Source: Pterobdella sp. o SKG-2022 (Eukaryota > Annelida > Clitellata > Hirudinida > Piscicolidae). Taken from it: 64,000 bases of DNA. Position 1 is the stretch's first letter; each line of letters starts with the position of its first letter. The notes below the pieces were generated by a model. The model saw only the letters and a program-made list of their open reading frames with translations, made no database searches and was not told the origin of the DNA. The stretch spans positions 4,031,896-4,095,895 of the forward strand of contig OZ038320.1 in NCBI GenBank assembly GCA_964035795.1, given 5' to 3'. Made by a program: the position numbers and the translations under genes. This document shows positions 1 through 10,858 of this stretch, one piece after another.

Positions 1-1783
1 TTTGTAAGCTCATTAGACGAATAAATACTGAAACTGTTGAAAAGGAATGAAAAAAACCGACTGGTAGATTTTTTGTGAATTATTTGTTTTTCTGAAGATT
101 TTTTCAAATTCTTTTGAGTCTTTCTACAAAAGGTCTTTTAAAAAAATTGAATTGATATGTACCTCAACCATGGATACAAAAGTTTTGTATTCTTTAGAAA
201 ATATTTCTGCAACAAATCATCGCGTGTTTGTTTCAATGGAAATACCAAAATGAATTTTGTCGTATCACGTCTCGTTGTTTAGTAGCATTGAAAGAGATTT
301 TGAGTATAGAAATATTTATTTCGGAAGCTCAATACATGCTACGACTAGTTTATGAAACATTGAATAGAAAAAGCAAAAAGAACGCTTTAAAATAACAAAA
401 AAAATAAAGATTCAAGCCATAATATCATTTGGAACATAAGCTTAGAAATGAATTTGAATGCATGTATTATTCACACACTGTCTTTGTATGGTAGAAATTT
501 TTGAAGCATTTATCTTTATATTTTAAAAAATTCCAATCAAGTTTATCATTTCTAAACCCAATTACAATAAATTTTTAATTACACTATCGTGACATCTAGT
601 GATAAATGGCACGTTTTTTGTCAAATCTACACGTGAGACTGAAGCAGATTTTTCAATTTTAACCAATTTTCAACCGATACTTGTGACTACACGTTTCATG
701 CCACATTGCGCAATACAAACAGAAACAAATAGATAGACTCAAACAAATCAATAGGACTTATAATAACACAAGATTCAGAACAGTAGAAAAAAAGAAAAAA
801 ATTACGTTATTTCAAATGTATTATTAATAAAGTTTCAAGACATCATCACTGGTACCTCAAACAATTTAATATTTCTCAAGCCGCTGTTATTACAATGTTG
901 ATACTTCCGGAGCTCATAGCCTAATCTCCTTTAAACTTTAAGACAAGACTCAAGACTCGCCCCTTTAATAGGAACGCCCGCCAGCATAACTTCTGCAAAG
1001 CAAACGTGGTATTGTGGCTTTAATTTCAATGTAGCGCTATTCTGGGCAGTGAGTATCAAGTGGTTTGCATATTTGTCTCAAGTAACTATTCTGATATTTT
1101 TTATAAACCGATAAGCTTTGTTAATTAATGTTGAATTTATTTAGTTTGACGCGTTATATTTCCTACATTTATATACAAAAATAAAATGATATATGAGAAG
1201 TAATACATGAAATTTTATCATTTGAAAAATGTATCTTAAGGACTAAAATGATTTCAAAGTAACAGCAGCTAGTCCCTACTGCTTGCAAGACGCAATATAT
1301 ATCTATTTATAAAGAAATAGATTATGAATCTGTTTATGAACTGTATAACAAAGCTAGTCATTTATACTAAAGTGTAGTTTCAAAGCCGATTACTGCATCG
1401 ACTACCTAGGCTCACACGTTAAAATTCACCAAAAAATTGCTGTAGTGTTGAAGTAAAAGCTTTTTATGTCCTTCACAAGGTACTTTTCCCAATTGATTTA
1501 ATACAATACTCGAGTGCTTTGTGCTTTGAAAGGTTTTGCTGCAGGTTTTTTTCTCAGGTTTTCCGTGTTTTTTTTTAATCAAAACCTTAAACTGGGGGTA
1601 GTTTTTATTGTTTTTGCCATTCTTGAGAATAGTTTCAAGTTTCTTTCGGAAAAAAATCTATGAAAAAAAGCGTCTTAGCGAAGCATTGTGTCAACATGAA
1701 AAACCAAAAAACATTGCACAAGTGTTTCTACACCAACAGTTGAACAACTGAAGCTCACGGTGTTGATGATATTTAATAGGTAC
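1..1783. other. PKA RII intron or downstream region, no exon assigned
   Basis: AT-rich sequence that should lie inside the PKA regulatory subunit gene, which is transcribed leftwards. I could not find the exons for the cAMP-binding domains, so they probably lie beyond the left edge. A GC-richer patch around 885-1080 holds a short minus-strand open stretch (about 938-993) behind a good acceptor-like TTTGCAG. Its reading (VMLAGVPIKGASLES) does not resemble PKA and I leave it unassigned. Confidence 0.4.
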
Positions 1784-2430
1784 CTGAAAATGAGAATATC
1801 TTTGACAGCCTCTGTAAGTCTCAGACGTTGATCCTCAGTCTTCTGGGTGACCACAGGAGCACTCAGATCGTCATTGTTCTCTGTCTCTGGATCGTACCTG
1901 GTTCACGGTGGCTATCGAGTTTACGTGGTTGTAAAACTCTATATGGCTTATAATTAATTTTATAAGATTGCATTTTTGTCTTAGAAATCCAATAGTTTCA
2001 ACAAGGTTTTTCTAAAAATCTAAAATAATTTTAATTTTATTTGAAAAAGCAATTTTCTATTAAAAATCAGCAGATTTTTAAAAACACAAACGTGCCGAAC
2101 TATTATTTTCTACCACGCGAAAAATTCTGAAAAACATATACAAAAGCTGTTTTGTCCAACAAACCTTTCAGCCGAGACCGATCCCCTGCGGCCTTCTCTG
2201 CTCTGCCTTCGAGTCTTGGGCTTGAAGTCCAAAGGATCAGGCTCTGTAGCCAGGTCATCATTCTCTACGAAGATGTACAGAGGAACCGTTTCTGCCCGTT
2301 TGTCGTCTCTCAGTTTGACGAAGTAATCTGCGGCAAAATCATACAGGTTTGAAGGACGTTCTCTCAAAACTGCAATTGTGACGTTCTTGAGAAGATCAAA
2401 TAGACCGTCGGGAAACAAGTGAAAATCCAT
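1784..2430 (-). CDS. PRKAR2: cAMP-dependent protein kinase type II regulatory subunit, N-terminal exons (partial)
   Basis: Two exons are visible: 2165-2430 (start ATG at 2430) and 1784-1897, joined in phase (AG|G). They encode 126 residues. The first 45 residues form the RIIa dimerisation/docking helices, which bind A-kinase anchoring proteins (FDLLKNVTIAVLRERPSN, then YDFAADYFVKLRDDKR). An acidic linker follows, then the inhibitor segment RRGSVSAER at about residue 83, which in RII subunits occupies the catalytic cleft and is autophosphorylated on serine. The serine marks this as type II; type I has Ala or Gly there. Exon 2 carries the conserved lead-in to the first cAMP-binding domain (EDQRLRLTEAVKDILIF). 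Exon 2 ends in phase 2 at a CAG|GTACC donor, so the gene continues off the left edge. The protein holds PKA catalytic subunits inactive until cAMP binds. Start choice: the ATG sits directly before the dimerisation domain, as in the family. Confidence 0.96.
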
Positions 2431-5400
2431 TATAGTATGGTTCAGTTGAATACTTAACTAAGTTTATCTACCGGGCTTAAATACTCTCAAAAACAAATAT
2501 ATTTCTGTCGTTTTGCTTTGATAGCATAGTATTTTTTAAAATGCTTTTAAAAGAAAAATTATTTTTTTGCTGATTTTAATCTAAATTAAAAGCACTTTTC
2601 TCATTGGATTAGCAAAATTTCAAAAACACAATAGAAAACCTAAAACCGTAATAAATTATAACTTAATACTTTTTTATATTAATGAAATAATTTAAATATG
2701 AATTCAAAATGTACCATACAATAAGGGAGGTTTAAGTTTAAAACCATTATATATCAATTAGATGCATGTTCATACCGCATACATATGGTCTGACGTACGT
2801 GCCAACCTTTTTATACACCTCGTTATATTATATTATGTTTTTGTTTATTTTAATCTAAAGTTTTTATTGAAATTCATGTCCAAGATTTTTATTCTCTTAG
2901 TTTATTTCTCAATTCTATAAAGATTTAAGTTCAAAAAGTAAATAAGACATTTTTTTCGCTTTTGAAATTTTTTAGACACACAAACATTAAATTACATTAA
3001 CTCTTAAAACAACAATTAAAAACGCTAGATTTTTTTTCATTAAAACGCTTTTATGATGGGATGATATCAGATATGATGCCAAGCACAATTTGATGCAATA
3101 CAGTATAAAATATGGCATAAATGCATGACCATTCTTCACATCATCAACAGCGTTGCAAGTTGGAAAGTCTAATTATAAAGACAAGCACATCAAAACATGC
3201 TTTTTCCACTTGATTTAAATCTTCATTAAAATTTTTTTTTTCAAAAACAAACAATCTTGAGAAAAATATTCGACTGCATTTATTTTTAGCATTAAAAATT
3301 TATTGAAGTTTATAAGACATTACTAAATGGATGAAATGTGTGGTTTACTTTTAAATAAAGAAAAAGGGTATAATTCTTGTTAAATATAGTTTATATAAAT
3401 TACAAAATCTATCAAGATTAATGAATGTTGTGCAGACTAAGACCAAACATAATGATGGATGCATGGAGGTATTGATGGTTTTTAATGAGAAGCGTCATAC
3501 AAATATACAGAACATTTCAAAAGGTTTTCTAGATTTTATAAACAAAGTTTTTTAATAATTAAGATTAAGATATTGTTCATAACGTTTTCATGTTTAGTTT
3601 TATTATTCTCTTGAAATCTATTTAATTGAACAAAAAAAAAGTTTGATTTAATCCTTTTTCCATTTATTTCATCTTATTAATGGAAAGGCACTCGATATTG
3701 TTTTTTTCAATTTACTTGAGTTTTTTGAGGGTTTCGTGTATTAATAAGCCGTTTTTGTTTTCTTTCCAAAGAAACATGAGGCATTTTTCGAAACTTGATA
3801 TTTATTTTAGAAGGCAGATTTATACTATAAAATCACAATAAGCATTACTTTGTGTGCATAAGGATTGGACAAAAGTCACTACTTTTTGTTTAAAAAAAAC
3901 TAATCTGAAAAGTATGCGTTTATTAATTCGTGTTTTATAAAAAAAAATTTATGTTTTAGCTTCAGAAAAGTTAAAACTTATATTTAATGAAAAGAAAAAG
4001 ATTCATAAAAAAGGGATTAATTTAGTGAAATAATTATTTTTCAGAACAGAAACTTTCAATTAAAAATTTACCAACCATTTATCTTAATCACTTTCACGCA
4101 GTAAAATCATGATTTATTTTAGTTTTTTGAAGCCATTTGTCGCCCAAGAACCCCTCATTAAATATTCAACATGTAATTTTTGAGGTCCAGAAACACTGGA
4201 TCTGTGGAAAAGGGAAAAAAGTTCAGGAAATGTTTATACGAATTTATTCAATGAATATATTTAAAAGCCTTTCAACATACTTTTGAGACAAGTAATTTTT
4301 TATTTCCACGTCGTCACTTTTAATAAACTTTCAACCTAAAAAAAATACCAGATAAGTTTGAAAAGCTTCTAAATTAACGAGAAATTTTATTAATATATGA
4401 ATTTTTAATTAATGAAATATTCTAGTAATTATAACAGATGTGTGCCCAAATTTCAATCGTAGAGGAAGCCATCTATCAATTTAGTGCTCCAAGATTCTAG
4501 CATAGGGCTTGCATCTTTAAACTACAATCTTCTCCCTCTAAATATAGGCACTCAACTTTGCATAAGGTTTGGATGGATAAACAGAATCGATTCAGAGTAT
4601 TTATTTTTAGTGTTCCTCTAATTCAGTCTAAGTCTTATACTTTGTCAGATAAACATTCAGTGTAATTAAGTTAACTGGATCAGAAAATTTGAATGAAGGT
4701 TTTGAAAAGAAATAAGAAAGAATCAATCTTACGAAATAAATAAACGTAAGATTTTTAAAGGTTTTTACATTTCAAAGAATAATAAGCAAAATAAAATTGT
4801 ACAAAAGTAGTTTATTTTTTAATAATTTCATTTAACATTTGGACTTAGATTCATGAGTTTTTAATAAAGTTATGACAATAAGTTTTTGTTTCTACACTTT
4901 TTAAGACTCTGAACTTTTCGTGTTTTTTGAATCTTTTCTTAAAAAATTCCAAGCACATTTGTAGCTATTCATCAAGCCTTTAAATTCATGTACTATAAAA
5001 AAACTCTTAAGATAGAAAAAATCATTAAACTAAGATAAAGTAAAAGTTATTTGATGAAAAAAGTAAACTTAATGTAAATTTTTGCATCGGTTTTATGAAG
5101 AATCTATGGCTTTAAAACAAGAGATTGATGTCTTTCACATCAGCACAACTCCATTGGTGCTTTCATAAAGGAACTGAATCACATATCACTATTCTATAGG
5201 GTAATTTAGTTTTTTTGGGGTTTAAAAGAAAAGCGGAAATTCATTTTTCAATGAGATAAAAATAACAAAACTAGTTTTTTTATAAATTTTGAAGTAAATT
5301 TTAAAAAGTTATGACGCACGCAAGTCTTTAAGAATTTCAGTTTTGCATAAAATTATCATGAATATTTTATTAGTACAGTATATTTATTGGTTGATATCAT

Positions 5401-6051
5401 TAAGAAATTAGCTTTTTTCAAATCTTCAAAATAAAAAATACTTGTTGGATCTCGGTGTTTTTTGATTCAACTTGCAAACATTAAATAAGTATAGTTTAAT
5501 TGTTAAATACTACAGTAGGAAGAGTTGAAAAAATTAGCTCTATAATATAATTCCAAGCTTTTCAAAACTTAAAAATGACTTTTCTATTATTGGATTCATT
5601 GAATCAAAAATTTACATGATGTTTTTGCAAGATCATTATTTTAAGAACTTCTGGAAATATAGTTTACATTGAACGTTATGTAATCATATATACAAAAATT
5701 TACTTTTCCAAAAGCAAAACAAAAAAAATTGTTGAAAGACATACCTAGGGGGAAATTATGTTTTGAAAAACTCAAAAAGGAAGGTTATTTACATATAGTT
5801 CAATAAGTAATGTCCGTTTTGAAGAAATAAAACTAATAAAAAGTTTATCTTCGTGACGAAAACTATATGAATGCAATAAATTATTTAAAACGTTTCTATG
5901 TTTAAACAGCATTATGCATTAATACACATTAGGATGGTTGGGTTGTTTCCCTTTTTCGAAAGTTACCTTCAGCAGATCAAGTTCTTTATTTTGTTATTTT
6001 TTACGCTTTTGATCCATTTTGAAACTTTTTTTTATAGTTTTTCAGCTTTTT
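2431..6051. other. Intergenic region without recognisable gene
   Basis: About 3.6 kb of very AT-rich sequence upstream of the PKA RII gene. Stops are dense in all frames and no stretch translates to a recognisable domain. The PKA RII promoter should lie near its left end, but no specific element stands out. A small plus-strand open stretch at 5898-6095 is mainly poly-T derived. Confidence 0.5.
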
Positions 6052-7700
6052 TTAAATATAATAATAATAATAATATCCCCATCGAGTTGCTCTAGTCGTA
6101 TAGTTGACTGAGCTTCTCTTCACAATTCTTCTCCAGAAACATTTCTGTTGGGCAAGAAGAAAAATGGTTTCGAAATCTTTTGAGTTTTCGAGTTTTATTT
6201 TTGGGATAAATTTGATATCTTTTTTTAATGTCTGTGGTAGGGTGGTTAAAGATCTGCCTAGGTATTTTTTCTTATTTGATGTGGCATAGTACTGCTTCAT
6301 AGCCTGGAATGCTGGCGTTTCAGGTCTTCTTAGGATATGTCCCAACATCCTCCATCTTGCACCAGCAATTTCAACTGAAAGGGGTATGCTATTCGTTTTT
6401 TTGTATATTTATTTGTTGCTGATTCTATTGGGATAGTAGATACCGATCACTCTCATAAGCTGTTTGCGGTGAAATGCGTCAATCTTAGCTTCTATATTTT
6501 TGTTGACTGCCCATGCTGAAGAGTTGTAGGTGAGAACTGGTTTAACATAGGAATTTTACACTCGCACTTTTTTGCTTATTTTTAGCTTTTTCCTTTCATG
6601 TATATTTTCCATAATTTACTCATCGCAGTTTGGCCAAGTTGTTTTCTCCTCTCAGTATCTTTTTTGTCATCAAGGAAGGAGCCTAGTTTTTTGTTCGTTT
6701 TCCAGGCTTCATCTGATTTTGATATTTTGATTAGGTCCGTCTTGTCAGTATTGCCTTTGAGGTTCCAGTTCGAAAACTCATCTTTCAGTTGGCTTTCTAG
6801 GTTAAGTAGTTGCTGTTTGTCTCTACCAATGAAATCTAGATCGTCAGCATATCCTACCATTTTTGCTGGTGTCAATGGTTTTAGGTTTGTGTAGCTGTGA
6901 TCTAGCTTTATATGGTTTGTTACTTTAGACTTGAAAGTGCCACAGTGCTGCTTCTAAGTAAATTGTGAAGAGAATGGGTGAGAGTCCATCTCCTTGAGGG
7001 ATTTCTATGTTAGTTTCGAAAGAGGTTTGTGTGCTTTTACCATTCCATTTTACCTTCAAACAAGTCTTTGTTAATAGCTTTTTGATCATCATTATTTCAT
7101 CATTATTCAGAATTTTTTCAAGAATATTTATTAGAAGGGGTCTGTCCACAGTATCAAAGGCCGATACCAAGAATAAAGTACTCTTCATCCCTGTACGTTA
7201 GAGCTTTAGCTATATCCCATTTATGAGATCAGACTAGTCTGTCGTGTTTCTTCCATTTCTGAATCCACTTTATAAGAACCGATGTATTCTTCCGTTTTGT
7301 TGCGTATACGATTCATAGTAATGTTCGATAATATTTTTCGGATACTGTTCAGTAGAGTGATGGGTCTTCAGCTTGTAAGTTGTCCTTTCGGTTTATCTTG
7401 TTTTTGTACAGTGACTAATATTCCACTACCAATAAAACTATCTTCTTGAATTTTATTTTCTACTATTAAGTTTAATATTCTTGATACTTCTTTTATTAGT
7501 TTTTTTCCACTATATTTTATCATTTCGGGTGAGATCTCATCTTCACCTTTAGCTTTATTATTATTTAGTTTACTTATAGCTAGCTTAACTTCATTAAAAT
7601 TTTTCAATATATGCCAAAAATGTCTCAACCTGGACTCTTACTACATTTCTCGCTTGTGATGTCTTTTGTATCAATCTAGTCATTCTTTCCACACAAAACC
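6052..7700 (-). mobile_element. Decayed non-LTR retrotransposon, reverse transcriptase 3' half
   Basis: Minus-strand fragments, read right to left, give the successive blocks of a LINE-type reverse transcriptase broken by stops and frameshifts. 7368-7628 has the early fingers block (AISKLNNNKAKGEDEISPEM). 6925-7188 has AFDTVDRPLL followed by PQGDGLSPILF. 6582-6875 carries the catalytic YADD box (VGYADDLDF). 6052-6540 has the post-RT region (MLGHILRRPETPAF and SVNYTTRATRWG). The element ends in a short ATT microsatellite tail (about 6054-6075), as in several non-LTR clades. The 5' part (endonuclease) was not recognised. The copy is not functional: no single frame spans the domain. I cannot assign the clade; a search against a retroelement library would. 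Confidence 0.88.
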
Positions 7701-8173
7701 AAAACCACAACATATTTTTTTCACTGCTCAAAGCCGTGTTTCATGTTACTTCTCTACTGATGCCACTTTCTAAGAGTGTAACCTCACGGTACTTTACTTG
7801 CTTTTTTAATACTACACATACTGGCTAAATACTTTTTTTACTTCTAATCTTTTTTAAACAAACTTTTTAAAAAAACATTCTAAAATTTTTTTATCGCTTT
7901 TGGCCCTATATAACATTGCCAGTATTATCCTTATTGAAGGATTTTTTCTAACTTTTCGCACATTGACCTGAGGCATTTTAGCCACCTTTTATAATCGCTT
8001 CTGATTTGGATAGTCTTTGAAGCATTCGACACTGCTCTTCAAAGTTTTTGAACGTCAAAAGTTTAAATCTAAATTTTAAAGTTCAAAATTTACCAAAGGA
8101 TTCAAAATAAGATATTCACTTTCGCAACTACGTACGCCTCTTTTACTTGCATGCCACATTATGAAAAACAGAA
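7701..8173. other. Intergenic gap between retroelement and SINE
   Basis: AT-rich sequence with no open reading frame of note. It may contain the unrecognised 5' remainder of the retroelement to its left. Confidence 0.4.
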
Positions 8174-8345
8174 TATCTAATTCGATATTTATAAAGCGCT
8201 TTTCCTTTTAGTTCAAAGAGCTTGCTAAAAATGTAATGTAGTAAAAACACATTGTGAAACAAGTGCTAATTGTCGACCCAGGCGGGATCGAGCTCGGTAG
8301 CTTTAGATAATTAGTCTAATGCTCTACCAGCTGCATTATACGGCC
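8174..8345 (-). mobile_element. tRNA-derived SINE, copy 1
   Basis: On the minus strand the copy begins with a tRNA-like head starting GGCCG, has an A-box-like segment (GCAGCTGGTAGAGCAT), an anticodon-type stem-loop (TTAGA, loop CTAATTA, TCTAA) and a B box (GCTCGATCCCG). An unrelated body follows and ends in GCGCTTTATAAATA. The copy at 12514-12688 matches it over the whole length and 41798-41898 shares the body. It sits about 200 bp past the TIPIN stop codon. The degraded acceptor stem and the long non-tRNA body argue against a working tRNA gene. Confidence 0.88.
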
Positions 8346-8537
8346 AATAATATCCTATCGCATTATTTCGGAAAATTTAATTCTAGCTGATTAAACAGAA
8401 AATCTTTCTCAAAATTTTTCAACATGAAATTACACTTCGAAACCATTTCAGCTTAAAAAAAAAATCAAAATATTTCAAAGAAAAAAATTTTAAAAAAAAG
8501 GACCAAAAAAGACAACAAGGTTAAAATTTAAAAATTT

Positions 8538-8543
8538 TTTATT
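8538..8543 (-). promoter_or_regulatory. Possible TIPIN poly(A) signal overlapping the stop codon
   Basis: On the minus strand the TIPIN stop TAA (8544-8542) runs into AATAAA, which begins inside the stop codon. If used, the 3' UTR would be only some 20 nt. It may be a chance product of the AT-rich sequence. Confidence 0.35.
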
Positions 8544-10571
8544 ATATTACATTAATTTTGTTTTTCATTTTATTAGCTCTTTTTTCTAAAGCAAGTCTTC
8601 GATTTCTCTCCATCCTGTCTTTTTGGGATTCTGAAAACTGGTCCTGTAGCCATGGAAATAAGCATGTTAGTGAAATAATCCATGATATGGAATTTTCATA
8701 ATATCAACCTATCAAAACTCAATAATAAATGATTTTCAATACACAACATAAGGGACATTGAAATGTACAAGTGACAAATATATAAACACTTTTTTCGGGG
8801 TTAGTGGCTTTTCAATATTAGAACTGACATCCTTTTGTACACTCTCAACATTCAACCCTGGAAAATCATTTTCTTTTGCAGTATTTAAATTATGAAAACC
8901 ATTTTCTTTTGGAACAGTTGGATTATAATGGCTTTCTCTCAGTACTGTGAAGTGTTGAGAAGCTTCTGTTGGCGGAATGCTTGATGCTTCATTCTGAAGT
9001 GGTTTGAGTGTATGTCAAGATACAGTAAAAATCATTATAAAATATATAAAGCATTCCATTAACATTATACTAATCATATATTGATCTCAATGACCAAAAT
9101 AGAAAATTTATATTTTAATGTATATACTATCTTGAAAGATAACACAAAATTTTGAAAACTCAATTTTAACTAAAAAAAAAACATATAAGCAACCTACAAA
9201 CCTCCTCTTCACCGTGGTACATTATATCTGAATCTAGGATGGGGAGGTCAAGTCTTATTCTCTTCTGTAGGGTCTGTTGATGTATTGTTAAAACATGGTG
9301 AGAATATTAAGATAATAACTGATATTGTGATGATCAAAAAAATGTTTGATGTTCATTTTGAAAAATAAATTCTTTAAAATATTGTATTTTACTTTTGAAT
9401 GATGAACAGTATTTTAAAAAAATAATAGTGATAAAACTCAAAATCCACAAAAACTTGTAAAAAGCCCTTTGTAAAAAACGGATTAACATAAATAATAAGT
9501 AGTAGGTTGATAACAATAAGCAACACATTGATAATCCCACAACCTGTACTTCTTTCTTGCTTCCTAAGGCCTCCAGCTTGAGAACAAGTTGGTCAAAGGG
9601 CATGGCAGGCATCACTCTGTGGCCCCAATGCTGTATTCCTGACAACAGTTTGTCCAAGTCACTTGCCTTGTGGGTGTTTATTTACATGTGCAGCTATATA
9701 CATATTTGGGGGGATATGCTGATTGAGTTATATATTTATGATGAAATGGGATGATGAACATTGTTTTTTAAAATGAAACTTTATGTTTTTTTTGTTATTT
9801 ATATAAATAAAATTTTTTATATTTTAATTTTTGCTTTAGTTTTTGCAGCAGGAGGATTATACACTTTAAGGTTTTTTTAATAATATATATATATAATCTC
9901 AATTGGGAACAAAAAACAAACCAGTAAATATTAAAAACCAATAGAATTAAACAAGGAGTATACAACATGAAAAAAAACAATCTAACTTCGTGTCCCACTC
10001 CTATGAAGTTGAATTGGTCGACCATGTTCATTAAGGCAGGCAAGCCTCTAGCTGATTTTAAGCTGGTGTGGATTATTAATAAAAAAAATTATGCTTATGA
10101 AGTTAATTCAGTGAGAATTAAAAGCCATCTAGGTAGATAATGCAGTTGATATATAGTAGCTATGCTAATTTTTTCTCACTAAACTTGAAAAGATTGAAAC
10201 TACTATCAGGTTGTTATTTTAAACAGTGGCTAACCGATCAACATCAAGATTTACTTGTTTTCTTACAACCCTTCTCTTTTTTTCATCATCTTTCATCAAG
10301 TTTTGCAACTTGGACAAAACTTTGTCTGCGGAAAGACCAATTCTTAGATAAGAGAATTTTAATTAAAAAAAAAATGCCTTTAAAAAACTATATACTTAAT
10401 ACACAGTTTTCAGGAAAATTAAAAACTATTTTAAAATCAAATTTTTTGTTTCATATAAACCAGTAACGCTTATGAATAACCATCTTGTGTGTTGCGAGAT
10501 TCTGCTTCATCATTACTTTCATAATGGTTGGAAGTGTTAGAAACATTGTCATCACTTTCGTAATCGCTCAT
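8542..10571 (-). CDS. TIPIN: TIPIN (TIMELESS-interacting protein), replication fork protection factor
   Basis: Complete 7-exon gene of 252 residues. Exons: 10481-10571, 10235-10325, 9987-10062, 9544-9666, 9202-9273, 8790-8993, 8542-8643; all junctions keep phase. TIPIN (yeast Csm3, fission yeast Swi3) pairs with TIMELESS in the fork protection complex, stabilising stalled forks and supporting the Chk1 checkpoint in the nucleus. The Swi3 domain lies at about residues 45-145. The diagnostic stretch includes ARGLPALMN, then IQHWGHRVMPAMPFDQLV and LGSKKEVQ followed by KRIRLDLP, which closely follow vertebrate TIPIN. The N-terminus is short and acidic. The middle (about 151-218) is divergent and polar. 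The C-terminus MERNRRLALEKRANK is the family's usual basic end helix. The start ATG is the first in exon 1 (MSDYESDDN). The gene is smaller than human TIPIN but has the complete core. Confidence 0.96.
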
Positions 10572-10858
10572 ATTCCTTTTAAACGAAACTCACTTTCAAC
10601 TATTTAACACGCCACTGAAAAAGTTGATTTTTCAAAAAAAAATGATCACCTTATTTAAAAATTTTTATTCAAATATATGATAAATTCCAAACAGAAAAAA
10701 TGAAAAAATGACTTTTATATTTTTAACCAACAAAGTTTGTTTTTAGTTCAACAGATTAAAAACAAGTATCCTGTTTACATAGTTGTTTCGTGTTTAACAT
10801 TCTAAATGTTTCATTAGCCTTAATATTTTGCCTTAAATTTTTTTCATTTATTCAAAGT
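10572..10858. promoter_or_regulatory. Shared intergenic region between divergent TIPIN and CRTC start codons
   Basis: Only 287 bp separate the two start codons, so both 5' UTRs and both core promoters must fit here or in unannotated upstream exons. The segment is AT-rich with no CpG-rich block and no convincing TATA box. A bidirectional promoter is an inference from spacing. Confidence 0.6.
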
